From the NCBI GenBank assembly GCA_023475715.1, contig JAMCVO010000239.1, forward strand, positions 1 to 36,128: a DNA stretch of 36,128 nucleotides, in the 5' to 3' direction. Below, piece by piece: positions 8,982-17,113 of this stretch. This stretch comes from Actinomycetota bacterium (GTDB taxonomy: Bacteria > Actinomycetota > Humimicrobiia > Humimicrobiales > Humimicrobiaceae). The notes beneath the pieces were generated by a model. It saw nothing but the letters and a program-made list of their open reading frames with translations, searched no databases and was not told the DNA's origin. Both the position numbers and the translations under genes were made by a program. Within the stretch, counting starts at the first letter, position 1. The number at the start of each line of letters is the position of its first letter.

Positions 8982-9986
8982 ATGAAACTTCTTGAATATA
9001 AAGGCAAAGAGCTTCTCGAAAGCTTTGGCATTCCCATACAGAAGGGAGTTGTTGTTAATCGCGCCGAGGATGTGATTTGCGCTATCAAGGACTTAAAAGC
9101 TCCTTATGTGTTAAAGGCGCAGATAATGGCAGGTGGCCGTGGCAAAGCAGGAGGAATAAAATTTGCAGATAATATAACAGATGCCAAAAAAAAATGCAGC
9201 GAAATGCTTGGCATGGTAATAAAAAATATTGTGGTTAAAAAAGTACTGATTGCCCAAAAGACAGATGTTTTGGATGAATGGTACCTAAGCGTAATACTTG
9301 ACAGGCTAGCTAAATGCCCGATGGTAATATTTTCCCCGCTTGGCGGAGTGGATATAGAAAAGACAGCCAGAACCACTCCCGACAAAATAACAAAGATTGC
9401 TATTAATCCCTTAATTGGAGTAAAGGATTACATGGCAAGATATATTTTTAAAAAATATAATCTGGACAAGGCTTATTTCGGACAATTTTTGTCCATAATT
9501 AAAAACCTGTATAAACTTTTTAGCGATTATGACACAACTCTCTTGGAAATAAATCCTCTTGCAATAACAGACAAAAGTGAACTTCTGGCAGTTGACTGCA
9601 AGGCTGATATTGACGACAGCTCCCTTTACAGGCATGCAGATATTTTAGAATTCAGGAGCACCCTTGATGAGAACAAACTTATAACCAGTGCAAGAGAATT
9701 TAATTTGCTATACATTCCTATTGACGCTGACGGTGATATCGCAGTGGCAAGCAATGGTTCAGGCATGCTTATGAGCTGTATAGACTTAATTACCAAGACA
9801 GGCGCTAAAATAGGAGCCGCTCTTGATCTTGGAGGAGGTGCAACATCAGACAGGATAGCCCAAGCCGTAAAAATTATTTTTAAAAACCAGAAAACAAAAT
9901 ATCTTTTCATATCGATATTTGGAGGCATAACCCGCTGTGATGAGGTGGCGCAAGGTGTAAAGCTTGCAACCCAGTCGGGCATTTAG
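8982..9986 (+). CDS. sucC: SucC-like ADP-forming acyl-CoA ligase beta subunit, cut short by in-frame TAG
   Basis: Beta (ATP-grasp) subunit of a succinyl-CoA-synthetase-like enzyme, acyl-CoA + ADP + Pi <-> acid + ATP + CoA. The start is ATG 8982, one base after the upstream stop, with GGGGTGA 10 nt before it. Family segments are KAQIMAGGRGKAGG (His of the usual HAGGRGKAGG replaced by Met), LLEINPLAITD, ALDLGGGATSDR and IFGGITRCDEVAQG. The frame ends at TAG 9984-9986 after 334 residues, about 50 short of the family length. The missing end is present directly downstream in the same frame (see 9987-10130). This is therefore either a nonsense mutation, a sequence error, or readthrough. Pairing with the downstream alpha subunit is clear. 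Confidence 0.85.
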   Translation: MKLLEYKGKELLESFGIPIQKGVVVNRAEDVICAIKDLKAPYVLKAQIMAGGRGKAGGIKFADNITDAKKKCSEMLGMVIKNIVVKKVLIAQKTDVLDEWYLSVILDRLAKCPMVIFSPLGGVDIEKTARTTPDKITKIAINPLIGVKDYMARYIFKKYNLDKAYFGQFLSIIKNLYKLFSDYDTTLLEINPLAITDKSELLAVDCKADIDDSSLYRHADILEFRSTLDENKLITSAREFNLLYIPIDADGDIAVASNGSGMLMSCIDLITKTGAKIGAALDLGGGATSDRIAQAVKIIFKNQKTKYLFISIFGGITRCDEVAQGVKLATQSGI

Positions 9987-10130
9987 GATAAAATTATAGT
10001 AATCAGGCTTGAAGGTACAAATAAAGCTGCTGCGCTTGAGATACTCACAAGCGCAGGGGACAATGTAATACCGGCTGACAGTATTAGTGATGGTGTAAAA
10101 AAACTAAAATTCAGGAGAATGATTAGATGA
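9987..10130 (+). pseudogene. detached C-terminal segment of the sucC-like gene, same frame after TAG
   Basis: After the TAG at 9984-9986 the same reading frame runs 47 more codons to TGA 10128-10130. It encodes DKIIVIRLEGTNKAAALEIL and then NVIPADSISDGVKKL, which matches the VVVRLEGTN...GLNII.A..L.DA end of SucC proteins. The TGA overlaps the ATG of the alpha subunit gene as ATGA (10127-10130), the classic coupling of these two genes, showing that the original sucC ended here. No start codon with a ribosome site precedes this piece, so it is unlikely to be made independently. Confidence 0.85.
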
Positions 10131-10996
10131 GCATATTAATCGATGAAAGTACCAAACTTATCATTCAGGGAATAACCGGCAGGGAAGGAACCTTCCATTG
10201 CGAGCGCATGCTTGCCTACGGTACCAAGGTTGTTGCAGGTGTAACCCCCGGTAAGGGGGGCCAGGATGTTTTTGGCATTCCTGTTTTTGATACAGTAAGA
10301 GAGGCTTGCGAGGCAACAGGGGCAAATGCTGCAGTTCTTTTTATTCCGGCAAAATTTAGCGCTGAAGGTGCATATGAGGCAATAGATGCTGGTACCCCAC
10401 TGGTTATAACAATTGCCGAACATGTTCCTGTACATGACATGATGGGGGTCTATCATATTGCCAAAAAATCAAATTCTCTTGTGATAGGTCCAAATTCCTT
10501 CGGGATTATATCTCCGGGCAAATCAAAGGCAGGTTTTATGCATGATGCTATATTTACCCAGGGCGGTGTAGGCATTATGTCTAGAAGCGCTACGAACTGT
10601 TATGAAACAGTATTTCTTCTTAGCCGCCAGGGCATCGGACAGTCAACTGTAATCGGAATTGGCGGTGATATGATACCAGGCTCTACGTTTATAGATTTTT
10701 TGCCCATGTTTGAGTCTGATCCCCAGACAAAAATAATTGTAATGATAGGTGAAATCGGCGGCAGTGATGAGGAGATTGCGGCAGAATATATTAGAAGTCA
10801 AATTAAAAAACCCGTAGTTGCACTGATTGCAGGGAAAAACTCACCCCGCGGAACATCCATGGGTCATGCCGGTGCGATTGTTTCAGCCGATGGTACGGGA
10901 AGTGCTGAAAATAAAGAAGAAAAGCTAAGTGCAGCCGGGGCGATAATTGCTGAAAGCACAGAGCAAATTGTGCAAATTGCCAAAGAAATGCAGTAA
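10127..10996 (+). CDS. sucD: SucD-like ADP-forming acyl-CoA ligase alpha subunit
   Basis: A 289-residue alpha subunit that binds CoA and carries the phosphohistidine. The CoA-binding Rossmann part opens with LIIQGITGREGTFH (about 11-24) and the active-site histidine is H247 in MGHAGAIVS. Two conserved stretches differ from the usual succinyl-CoA synthetase: GPNSFGIISPG in place of GPNCPG, and MSRSATNCYE in place of SRSGTLTYE. This suggests a divergent acyl-CoA specificity, which is inference. AGGAGA (10113-10118) lies 8 nt before the ATG, and the ATG overlaps the true sucC end. Together with the upstream acylating aldehyde dehydrogenase it forms a substrate-level phosphorylation module. Confidence 0.92.
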   Translation: MSILIDESTKLIIQGITGREGTFHCERMLAYGTKVVAGVTPGKGGQDVFGIPVFDTVREACEATGANAAVLFIPAKFSAEGAYEAIDAGTPLVITIAEHVPVHDMMGVYHIAKKSNSLVIGPNSFGIISPGKSKAGFMHDAIFTQGGVGIMSRSATNCYETVFLLSRQGIGQSTVIGIGGDMIPGSTFIDFLPMFESDPQTKIIVMIGEIGGSDEEIAAEYIRSQIKKPVVALIAGKNSPRGTSMGHAGAIVSADGTGSAENKEEKLSAAGAIIAESTEQIVQIAKEMQ

Positions 10997-11027
10997 TACT
11001 ATTTTTTATTTATAGTCAAAATTAAAA

Positions 11028-12011
11028 ATGAAATGGATGAAATGCATGGAGAAAATAAACAGAAGCGTTCTGGAAGATCTTCTAAGGACTATGCTAAGGA
11101 TCAGAAACTTCGAGCTTGCAGTTGAAAAGAATTTTCAGCTTGGCCATGTTTATGGCACAGCACATCTTGCCATTGGACAGGAAGCAGCAGCTGCAGGTTC
11201 TATTGCTGCACTGAAAGAAAATGATCTAATTACAAGCACTCACAGGGGACACGGCCACTGCATAGCCAAAGGTGCCGACCTTAAGCTTATGATGGCAGAA
11301 ATATTTGGCCGTGCAACCGGCTATTGCAAGGGAAAAGGCGGGTCAATGCATATAGCAGACCTGTCTGCAGGTAATCTTGGGGCAAATGGAATAGTAGCAG
11401 GAAGTGCTGGTATCGCAACAGGGGCAGCCCTGGCAGCAAAAAAACTTGACAGCGGCCAGATTGTAATATGTTTTTTGGGTGATGGGGCCTTAAACGAAGG
11501 CATATGGCATGAGGCAGCAAACATGGCGTCTATCTGGAGACTGCCTGTTATTTATTTGTGTGAAAATAATCAGTATGGAATGGGTATGTCTATAAAGAAG
11601 GCGACCAACCTTGAAAGGCTCTCAGACAGGGCTAAGGGCTATAACATTGAAGGACTGACGATTGACGGAAATGATGTACTGGCTGTTTATGAAACGGTAT
11701 TAAAAATTTCCAGCAATGTAAGGGCAGGAAAAGGACCTGTTCTTCTTGAGGCTGTTACTTACAGGATAAGGGGCCACTCGCTTCGTGACGCACAAAGATA
11801 CAGACAGGAAGGTGAAGCCAAAAGATGGCTTACAGAGTACTGTCCCATCGAGCGCTTTGGCAAATATCTCACTGCAGCAAGCTATATGCCACAATCTGAA
11901 ATAGAGGCTATCTCAACAAAAGTAAACCAAGAGATAGATGAGGCGGTAAAATTTGCACTTGACAGTCCGTTTCTTGACACTTCAAAAGTTACAGAAGATA
12001 TTTATGCATAA
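11028..12011 (+). CDS. thiamine diphosphate-dependent dehydrogenase E1 alpha subunit (pyruvate/acetoin type)
   Basis: A 327-residue E1 alpha subunit of the pyruvate/2-oxoacid/acetoin dehydrogenase family. The ThDP-Mg motif is GDGALNEG...ENN (151-181), and HRGHGH (72-77) plus GKGGSMHI are active-site loops. RGHSLRDAQRYR is the phosphorylation-loop region. The start is uncertain: ATG 11028, 11037 and 11046 are in frame and none has a good ribosome site. The beta subunit follows 48 bp downstream, but no lipoyl E2 or E3 gene is seen. Acetoin dehydrogenase and pyruvate dehydrogenase are both possible. With an acylating acetaldehyde dehydrogenase and an alcohol dehydrogenase close by, acetoin/butanediol breakdown is one coherent reading, and pyruvate oxidation the plain alternative. 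Confidence 0.92.
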   Translation: MKWMKCMEKINRSVLEDLLRTMLRIRNFELAVEKNFQLGHVYGTAHLAIGQEAAAAGSIAALKENDLITSTHRGHGHCIAKGADLKLMMAEIFGRATGYCKGKGGSMHIADLSAGNLGANGIVAGSAGIATGAALAAKKLDSGQIVICFLGDGALNEGIWHEAANMASIWRLPVIYLCENNQYGMGMSIKKATNLERLSDRAKGYNIEGLTIDGNDVLAVYETVLKISSNVRAGKGPVLLEAVTYRIRGHSLRDAQRYRQEGEAKRWLTEYCPIERFGKYLTAASYMPQSEIEAISTKVNQEIDEAVKFALDSPFLDTSKVTEDIYA

Positions 12012-12059
12012 AGATTAAAAGTAAAGCAAGAAAAAAGGAATATTTGAGGTAAAAACATT

Positions 12060-13043
12060 ATGAGAGAAATAAGTTATGCAGAAGCCGTAAGGGAGTGTTT
12101 GCGGCAGCAAATGCAAGCTGATAACAAAGTATTTATGATCGGAGAAGATATAGGGCTATACGGCGGCGCATTCGGTGTCAGTGCCGGTCTTGTAGCAGAA
12201 TTTGGCCAGGATAAAATAATGGACACTCCAATATCCGAGCAGGGTATCGTTGGTATTGCAATAGGAGCATCACTTCTTGGCATGAGACCCGTTGCAGAGA
12301 TAATGTTTTCAGATTTTACCATGCTGCCGCTGGAGCAGATTGCAAACCAGGCAGGCAAGATAAGATATATGTTTGGAGGAAAAGCAAAAGTTCCTATTGT
12401 AATAAGAACTCCCGGCGGGGCAGGTATGGGCATGGCCGCCCAGCATTCCCAGAGTATTGAAGCACTTTTTTTGCATTTTCCAGGGCTTAAAGTTGTAATG
12501 CCGTCTACTCCTTATGACGTAAAGGGCCTTCTTGCAGGCTCAATAAGGGATGATAACCCTGTAATGTTTTTTGAACATAAGCTGCTTTACCCTACAAAAG
12601 GCAATGTGCCGCAAGAGCCCTACGAGATACCATTGGGAAAGGCTGATATAAAAAGAGAGGGCAAAGACATTACAATAGTTGCAACTTCTTTTATGGTAGG
12701 CAAATCTCTTAAGGTTGCAGAAAAACTCTCAGGAGAGGGCGTAAGCGTGGAGGTAGTTGATCCAAGGACAATAAAGCCTCTTGATATTGATCTTATAACT
12801 GGTTCAATAAAGAAGACAGGCAGGGCAGTGCTTGTTGAAGAGGCATGTTATACGGGAGGGTTTACTTGTTATCTTGCATCAGAGATAATCAAGCACTGCT
12901 TTGACTTCCTTGACGCTCCTGTCTTAAGAGTAACTGGTCTTGACTGTCCCATTCCTTATGAACATAATCTTGAGAATGCTGTAATACCTGATGAGAAAAG
13001 AATTGAAGAAAGTATAAAAAAGGTTTTAGGGGTTACAAAGTAG
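12060..13043 (+). CDS. thiamine diphosphate-dependent dehydrogenase E1 beta subunit (pyruvate/acetoin type)
   Basis: A 327-residue E1 beta subunit, partner of the preceding alpha subunit. Recognisable parts are the N-terminal REISYAEAVRECL, GEDIG (about 28-32), the conserved glutamate in DTPISEQGIVGIAIG, the AAQHSQSIEA active-site segment, and the C-terminal transketolase-like domain with VVDPRTIKPLD and EEACYTGGF. GAGGT lies upstream of ATG 12060. It forms the alpha2beta2 decarboxylating component; the acceptor E2/E3 must be encoded elsewhere if the complex is conventional. The next gene, a zinc alcohol dehydrogenase, starts 87 bp further on, after a weak hairpin, so the E1 pair may end a transcription unit. 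Confidence 0.93.
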   Translation: MREISYAEAVRECLRQQMQADNKVFMIGEDIGLYGGAFGVSAGLVAEFGQDKIMDTPISEQGIVGIAIGASLLGMRPVAEIMFSDFTMLPLEQIANQAGKIRYMFGGKAKVPIVIRTPGGAGMGMAAQHSQSIEALFLHFPGLKVVMPSTPYDVKGLLAGSIRDDNPVMFFEHKLLYPTKGNVPQEPYEIPLGKADIKREGKDITIVATSFMVGKSLKVAEKLSGEGVSVEVVDPRTIKPLDIDLITGSIKKTGRAVLVEEACYTGGFTCYLASEIIKHCFDFLDAPVLRVTGLDCPIPYEHNLENAVIPDEKRIEESIKKVLGVTK

Positions 13044-13080
13044 AGAATAATCTGAGCAGCTGATTAATTATTATGGTGAT

Positions 13081-13106
13081 GGCAGTATTAAAAAATCCAT
13101 ACTGTT
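13081..13106 (+). terminator. weak stem-loop after the E1 beta gene, possible terminator
   Basis: CAGTAT (13083-13088) pairs with ATACTG (13099-13104) around a 10-nt A-rich loop, extendable by two G-U pairs. It is followed by TTAAAATA rather than a clean T-run, so termination is doubtful. Confidence 0.25.
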
Positions 13107-13130
13107 AAAATATAAGATAAAAAATAAAAG

Positions 13131-14210
13131 ATGAAAGCAATTGTAAAAGAAAAAAAAGGTATTGATAATATCACCTATAAAGAAGTCCCGACTCCGGAGA
13201 TTGATGATGATGAAGTATTAATAAAAGTCAAAGCAGCAGGAGTATGCAGTACTGACCTGCGTATATTCTATGATGAGTTTCCTTACTGGCCACCTGTAAT
13301 ACTTGGCCATGAGTTTTCCGGCATAATTGAAAAAACCGGAAAAAACATTTCAAGATTCAAGAATGGTGACAGGGTAACTTCTGAGCCACAGCAAAAAGTA
13401 TGCGGTGTATGCAGGTATTGTAGATCGGGACTAAGCCACCTGTGTTCTTCTAAAAGATCGCCTGGCTGGGGAATAGACGGCGCGATGGCAGAATATATCA
13501 AACTTCCTGATAAGTTGCTGCATAAGTTACCCGAAGATGTTTCTTTTGTAGAAGGTGCCCTTATAGAACCTGCATCGACTGTTGCGCATGCAATTATCGA
13601 AAGGGGCAATATAATACCCACTGATTATGTTGTAGTAATAGGTCCCGGGCCAATCGGTCTGATTGCTGTACAGATAGCCAGAGGCTCCGGGGCACAGACT
13701 GTAGTGGTTTCAGGTCTAAATAAAGATATGGAATATAGGTCGAGTGTTGCGCGGGAATTATGTGTTGATAAAATAATCAATGCCGAAAAAGAGGATTTGG
13801 ATTATTTTGTTCGAGAAAATACCGGAGGATTCGGAGCTGATATGGCAATAGAATGCAGTGGAAGTGAAAATGGGATCAATCAGGCAATAGATATATTGGC
13901 AAAAAACGGGAAATTGATTGGAGTAGGCTTAAGTGGAAAAAAAAGTTTAAACCTCAAATGGGATAAGGCTATTTTGAACGAGTTAAATATAATTCCTTCA
14001 ATGAGTTCCACTTACTGTTCATGGAAGTATGCTCTTGATATGCTGAAAACAAAAAAATTAAATTTATCAAAAATAATTTCTAATATTCTGCCGATGTCAA
14101 GATACAGAGAAGCTTTTGAATTGACAAGGAACAGGCAAAGATTAAAAATCGTCTTGGTCCCTGATGCAGATTTTTCGAACTACCTTGCTGTTAATTCAAG
14201 TTTTATATAG
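13131..14210 (+). CDS. zinc-dependent alcohol/polyol dehydrogenase (MDR superfamily)
   Basis: A 359-residue medium-chain dehydrogenase. Catalytic zinc ligands are C39 in GVCSTD and H60-E61 in GHEFSG, with a further glutamate in LIEPAS; structural zinc cysteines are C91, C94, C97 and C105 in CGVCRYCRSGLSHLC. The NAD Rossmann motif is VIGPGPIGLIAVQ. It resembles sorbitol, threonine and (R,R)-butanediol dehydrogenases. ATG 13131 has only a weak purine stretch upstream. The C-terminal ~14 residues run past the usual family end and overlap the spacer before the next SDR gene, whose start follows 25 bp later. The likely job is oxidation of a secondary alcohol in the same pathway as its neighbours; the substrate cannot be named. 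Confidence 0.92.
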   Translation: MKAIVKEKKGIDNITYKEVPTPEIDDDEVLIKVKAAGVCSTDLRIFYDEFPYWPPVILGHEFSGIIEKTGKNISRFKNGDRVTSEPQQKVCGVCRYCRSGLSHLCSSKRSPGWGIDGAMAEYIKLPDKLLHKLPEDVSFVEGALIEPASTVAHAIIERGNIIPTDYVVVIGPGPIGLIAVQIARGSGAQTVVVSGLNKDMEYRSSVARELCVDKIINAEKEDLDYFVRENTGGFGADMAIECSGSENGINQAIDILAKNGKLIGVGLSGKKSLNLKWDKAILNELNIIPSMSSTYCSWKYALDMLKTKKLNLSKIISNILPMSRYREAFELTRNRQRLKIVLVPDADFSNYLAVNSSFI

Positions 14211-14235
14211 CATTACTTGGGACGGGAGGTGCAAA

Positions 14236-14979
14236 ATGAATGAGCTCAAAGATAAATATGCAGTTATTACTGGTGCATCCGGAGGTATAGGTGCAGCAAC
14301 AGCAGTTGCATTTGCCATGGAAGGTGCCCGCGGAATAATAATCACTGATGTTGACCGGGAAGGTGCAGAAAAAGTTGTTAATAAAATAATAAGTGAAATC
14401 GGAACCAGATGTGAATTTATTGAGGCAAATATTGGGGAAAGCAAAGATATAAAGAAATTATTCAAAACCTGTATTGATTATTTCGGACGGTTGGATATCC
14501 TGGTAAATTGCGCAGGCATCTGCAATAATTTTAAGATAGAAGAAATAGACGAGTCTCAATGGGATAAATTAATGTCAATTAATTTAAGAGGCACTTACCT
14601 TTGCTGTCGTGGAGCATTCGAAATAATGAAGAAGCAGCAAAGTGGAAAGATAATCAATGTTTCTTCCATCTCAGGCAGGATCGGGGGTATCGCTACCGGA
14701 ATAGATTATGCCACTTCTAAGGGTGGAATCATAACGTTGACCATGTCATTTGCAAAAGCGGCAGGTCCATATGGTATAAATGTCAATGCTGTTGCCCCTG
14801 GATTTATTGACACTGAAATGACCAGGGATTTCACTCATTTTGATTCGGAAATCGTACCCTTGAGGCGCTCAGGCAAACCGGAAGATGTTGCCGATGTAAT
14901 AACTTTTCTTGCCGGTAATAAATCCAGGTATATAACTGGTGTGACTATAGATGTCAATGGCGGAATGTTCATGGGATGA
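14236..14979 (+). CDS. short-chain dehydrogenase/reductase, FabG-like
   Basis: A 247-residue classical SDR. ATG 14236 is chosen because GGGAGG (14224-14229) precedes it by 6 nt; a longer frame from 14164 overlaps the previous gene and would add an atypical N-terminus. Motifs are TGASGGIG (12-19), NCAG (91-94, where NNAG is usual), catalytic S144, Y158 and K162 in YATSK, and the C-terminal GVTIDVNGGMFMG. FabG-type 3-oxoacyl reductases and sugar/polyol dehydrogenases share this architecture. Placement after a zinc polyol dehydrogenase, far from fatty-acid genes, argues for a catabolic role. It converges on the minus-strand queH gene 23 bp downstream. Confidence 0.93.
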   Translation: MNELKDKYAVITGASGGIGAATAVAFAMEGARGIIITDVDREGAEKVVNKIISEIGTRCEFIEANIGESKDIKKLFKTCIDYFGRLDILVNCAGICNNFKIEEIDESQWDKLMSINLRGTYLCCRGAFEIMKKQQSGKIINVSSISGRIGGIATGIDYATSKGGIITLTMSFAKAAGPYGINVNAVAPGFIDTEMTRDFTHFDSEIVPLRRSGKPEDVADVITFLAGNKSRYITGVTIDVNGGMFMG

Positions 14980-15002
14980 TGGTTATCTGATCTGCCGGCA
15001 AA

Positions 15003-15608
15003 TCAATCCCTTTTACCGGGCATGCTGTATAAACATCCGCAATATGATTGCCGGTAGATTTTATGTTCTCTGCCGAGCTGCATGGTTTTTCTGAACCCGT
15101 CTTTTTTTTTAAAGTCAGCAATATAAAATACTATATTTTCCGCTTCCGATATAGTCATACCTATGCTGTTTATAATTGCCTGATTTTTATGGGGACTTAT
15201 TGTAAGTGTCGTCCCGAACAGGTCAAAACCCAATTTCTTTGCGGTTCTTGCTGTCTTCTCGAGCCTTATTTGAAAGCACATACTGCATCTCAATCCACCT
15301 TCACGTTCTGTTTTTAATGTAAGGGTTCTGTCAAACCACATTTTTTTTTCGTATCTGTCTACAATCAACGGAGCTTTATAAATTTCAGAAATAAGCTCTA
15401 CATAATTCAATCTTTTAATGTATTCAGAGGCTGGATGGATATTAGGATTATAAAAATAAAAATAAACCTGAAAATCCTTTGAAAGAACAGTAAAAGGATA
15501 GAGAAGGCAATTGGCACAGCAAACATGAAGCAGAAATTTGGGTTTAACATGCAGGTATTTTTTTCCGGTTGCTTGCAAAACTCTTTGGTTATTTTTCCAC
15601 ATTTGCAT
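15003..15608 (-). CDS. queH: epoxyqueuosine reductase QueH
   Basis: A 201-residue protein of the QueH (DUF208) family, which performs the last step of queuosine tRNA modification, reducing epoxyqueuosine to queuosine without cobalamin. Diagnostic cysteines are HVCCANC (C30, C31, C34), CSMC in the middle, and the C-terminal SYCGCLYS; they bind a [4Fe-4S] cluster and an adjacent metal. The region YNPNIHPASEYIKR is typical. The start is ATG 15608 or ATG 15602, with only a weak GAG upstream. It is the only clear gene on the minus strand here, convergent with the SDR and divergent from hisD. No other queuosine gene is visible. Confidence 0.9.
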   Translation of the reverse strand: MQMWKNNQRVLQATGKKYLHVKPKFLLHVCCANCLLYPFTVLSKDFQVYFYFYNPNIHPASEYIKRLNYVELISEIYKAPLIVDRYEKKMWFDRTLTLKTEREGGLRCSMCFQIRLEKTARTAKKLGFDLFGTTLTISPHKNQAIINSIGMTISEAENIVFYIADFKKKDGFRKTMQLGREHKIYRQSYCGCLYSMPGKRD

Positions 15609-15647
15609 TTTTATTACTCTTGTCCAATTTTCACCTGTTAATAATTC

Positions 15648-15694
15648 TTGTATTTCTTAGTATTTTTTAATATATTATCAAGAATGCTTATAAT
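15648..15694 (+). promoter_or_regulatory. possible promoter region for hisDC
   Basis: In the divergent spacer between queH and hisD, TTGTAT (15648-15653) and TATATT (15671-15676) are 17 nt apart, and a perfect TATAAT follows at 15689-15694. In such AT-rich DNA these matches are only suggestive. Expected direction is toward hisD at 15731. Confidence 0.35.
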
Positions 15695-15730
15695 TATGAA
15701 TGTCTTTTAGTTTTTAAAATCTTAGCTTAA

Positions 15731-17113
15731 ATGGAATGTGATTTTCTGAAAATAGAGTACCTAAAGAATATAAAAGAAGTTCAATCATGGGTTAAAAGGA
15801 CCGGGCAGATTGAACTTACCGCGTTTAGAACTGCCGGCAAAATTGTTGAAAATGTAAAAAAAAATGGCGACACTGCACTTATTGAATACTGCAAACAATT
15901 TGACGGTACCGAAGTAAGCAACACCGGAGAACTTGCAGTGAGTGCTTCGGAATTGTCCAGAGCTTCTAAAAATGTTCCAGTAGAATTTCCGGAGCTTGTA
16001 GAAGCTCTTAACGAAAGTTATTCTAATCTGGTAAAATATCATAAATCTCAGCTTGAAAAAGGATCAAGCCAATGGTTCATTAATCCGCAAAAGGGGGCAA
16101 AACTTGGCCAGCTTATCACGCCTATTGAAAGCATTGGTCTCTATATCCCTGGGGGCAGATATATTTATCCTTCTTCTGTCTTAATGTTGGCAGTTCCTGC
16201 TGTTCTTGCCGGTGTAAAGAAAATAATTGCATGTACACCTCCTCAGAAAAATGGCAAGATAAACGATATTCTGCTTTATTTGTTTGCAAAACTTGGAATA
16301 AATAAAATATACCGGATCGGAGGTGCACAGGCAGTTGCGGCCCTTGCTTATGGCACTGAAAGTATTGTAAGAGTTGATAAAATAGTCGGACCCGGCAATA
16401 TTTATGTGACCGCAGCCAAAAAGATAGTATTTGGTTCCGTAGGAATAGACAGTCTCGCAGGCCCAAGTGAAATTACAATTATTGCTGATGAGAAAGCTGA
16501 TCCGTCATTCATTGCAGCAGATTTGCTCTCACAATCCGAACATGATTCTGATGCTAAAAGTATTTTACTTGCAACAAACAAAAAGATAGCGGAAAATACC
16601 ATTACAGAAATTTATAAGCAAACAGCCGAGATGCAAAAACTATATGGCAGCAGGTTCAACATAGATTTGATTTATGAATCACTTGAGAAAAATTGCAGGA
16701 TTATTGTCAATAAGGATCTGAATTTCCTGATTGAAGCATGCAATGTTATCGCTCCCGAACATCTTGAGCTTATGATAAGGGATTATGATACTGCTTTAAA
16801 ATCCATAAAAAATGCAGGGGCAATATTTTTGGGTAATTATACTCCGGTGGCAGTCGGAGATTATATATGCGGGACCAATCATGTAATTCCTACCGGCGGT
16901 AATGCAAGATTTTCTTCGCCGCTCGGTGTTTATGATTTTTACAAAAGGAGCAGCGTTGCATGCTATAGTTATGATATGCTGAAAAAGGAAAGACGGCATG
17001 TTGAAACTTTGTCAGATTTCGAGAATTTATTGGCGCACAATAATTCCATTAAGGTAAGATTTAAAAACAATGATAAGAAAAAAAAGAAAGTAAAAAATGA
17101 CAGTAAGATTTAA
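15731..17113 (+). CDS. hisD: histidinol dehydrogenase HisD
   Basis: A 460-residue histidinol dehydrogenase, catalysing the last two oxidations of histidine synthesis (histidinol to histidine with 2 NAD). Zinc ligands correspond to Q268 and H271 in SQSEHDSDAK, D377 in VGDYICGTNH and H436 in LLAHNN; the catalytic pair is E343-H344 in APEHLEL. The family signature KIVGPGNIYVTAAK is intact. ATG 15731 is used; no good ribosome site is seen, so the start is less sure. The last ~16 residues are a lysine-rich tail beyond the usual end and overlap the hisC start by 17 bp. Only hisD and hisC are here; the remaining his genes must be elsewhere. Confidence 0.95.
   Translation: MECDFLKIEYLKNIKEVQSWVKRTGQIELTAFRTAGKIVENVKKNGDTALIEYCKQFDGTEVSNTGELAVSASELSRASKNVPVEFPELVEALNESYSNLVKYHKSQLEKGSSQWFINPQKGAKLGQLITPIESIGLYIPGGRYIYPSSVLMLAVPAVLAGVKKIIACTPPQKNGKINDILLYLFAKLGINKIYRIGGAQAVAALAYGTESIVRVDKIVGPGNIYVTAAKKIVFGSVGIDSLAGPSEITIIADEKADPSFIAADLLSQSEHDSDAKSILLATNKKIAENTITEIYKQTAEMQKLYGSRFNIDLIYESLEKNCRIIVNKDLNFLIEACNVIAPEHLELMIRDYDTALKSIKNAGAIFLGNYTPVAVGDYICGTNHVIPTGGNARFSSPLGVYDFYKRSSVACYSYDMLKKERRHVETLSDFENLLAHNNSIKVRFKNNDKKKKKVKNDSKI

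Noticed and set aside
8978..9986. Genome-wide recoding of TAG as a sense codon to explain the sucC interruption
   Set aside because: Several intact genes in the window end with TAG at the expected family length (8980, 13043, 14210, 20410, 35789), so TAG works as a stop here.
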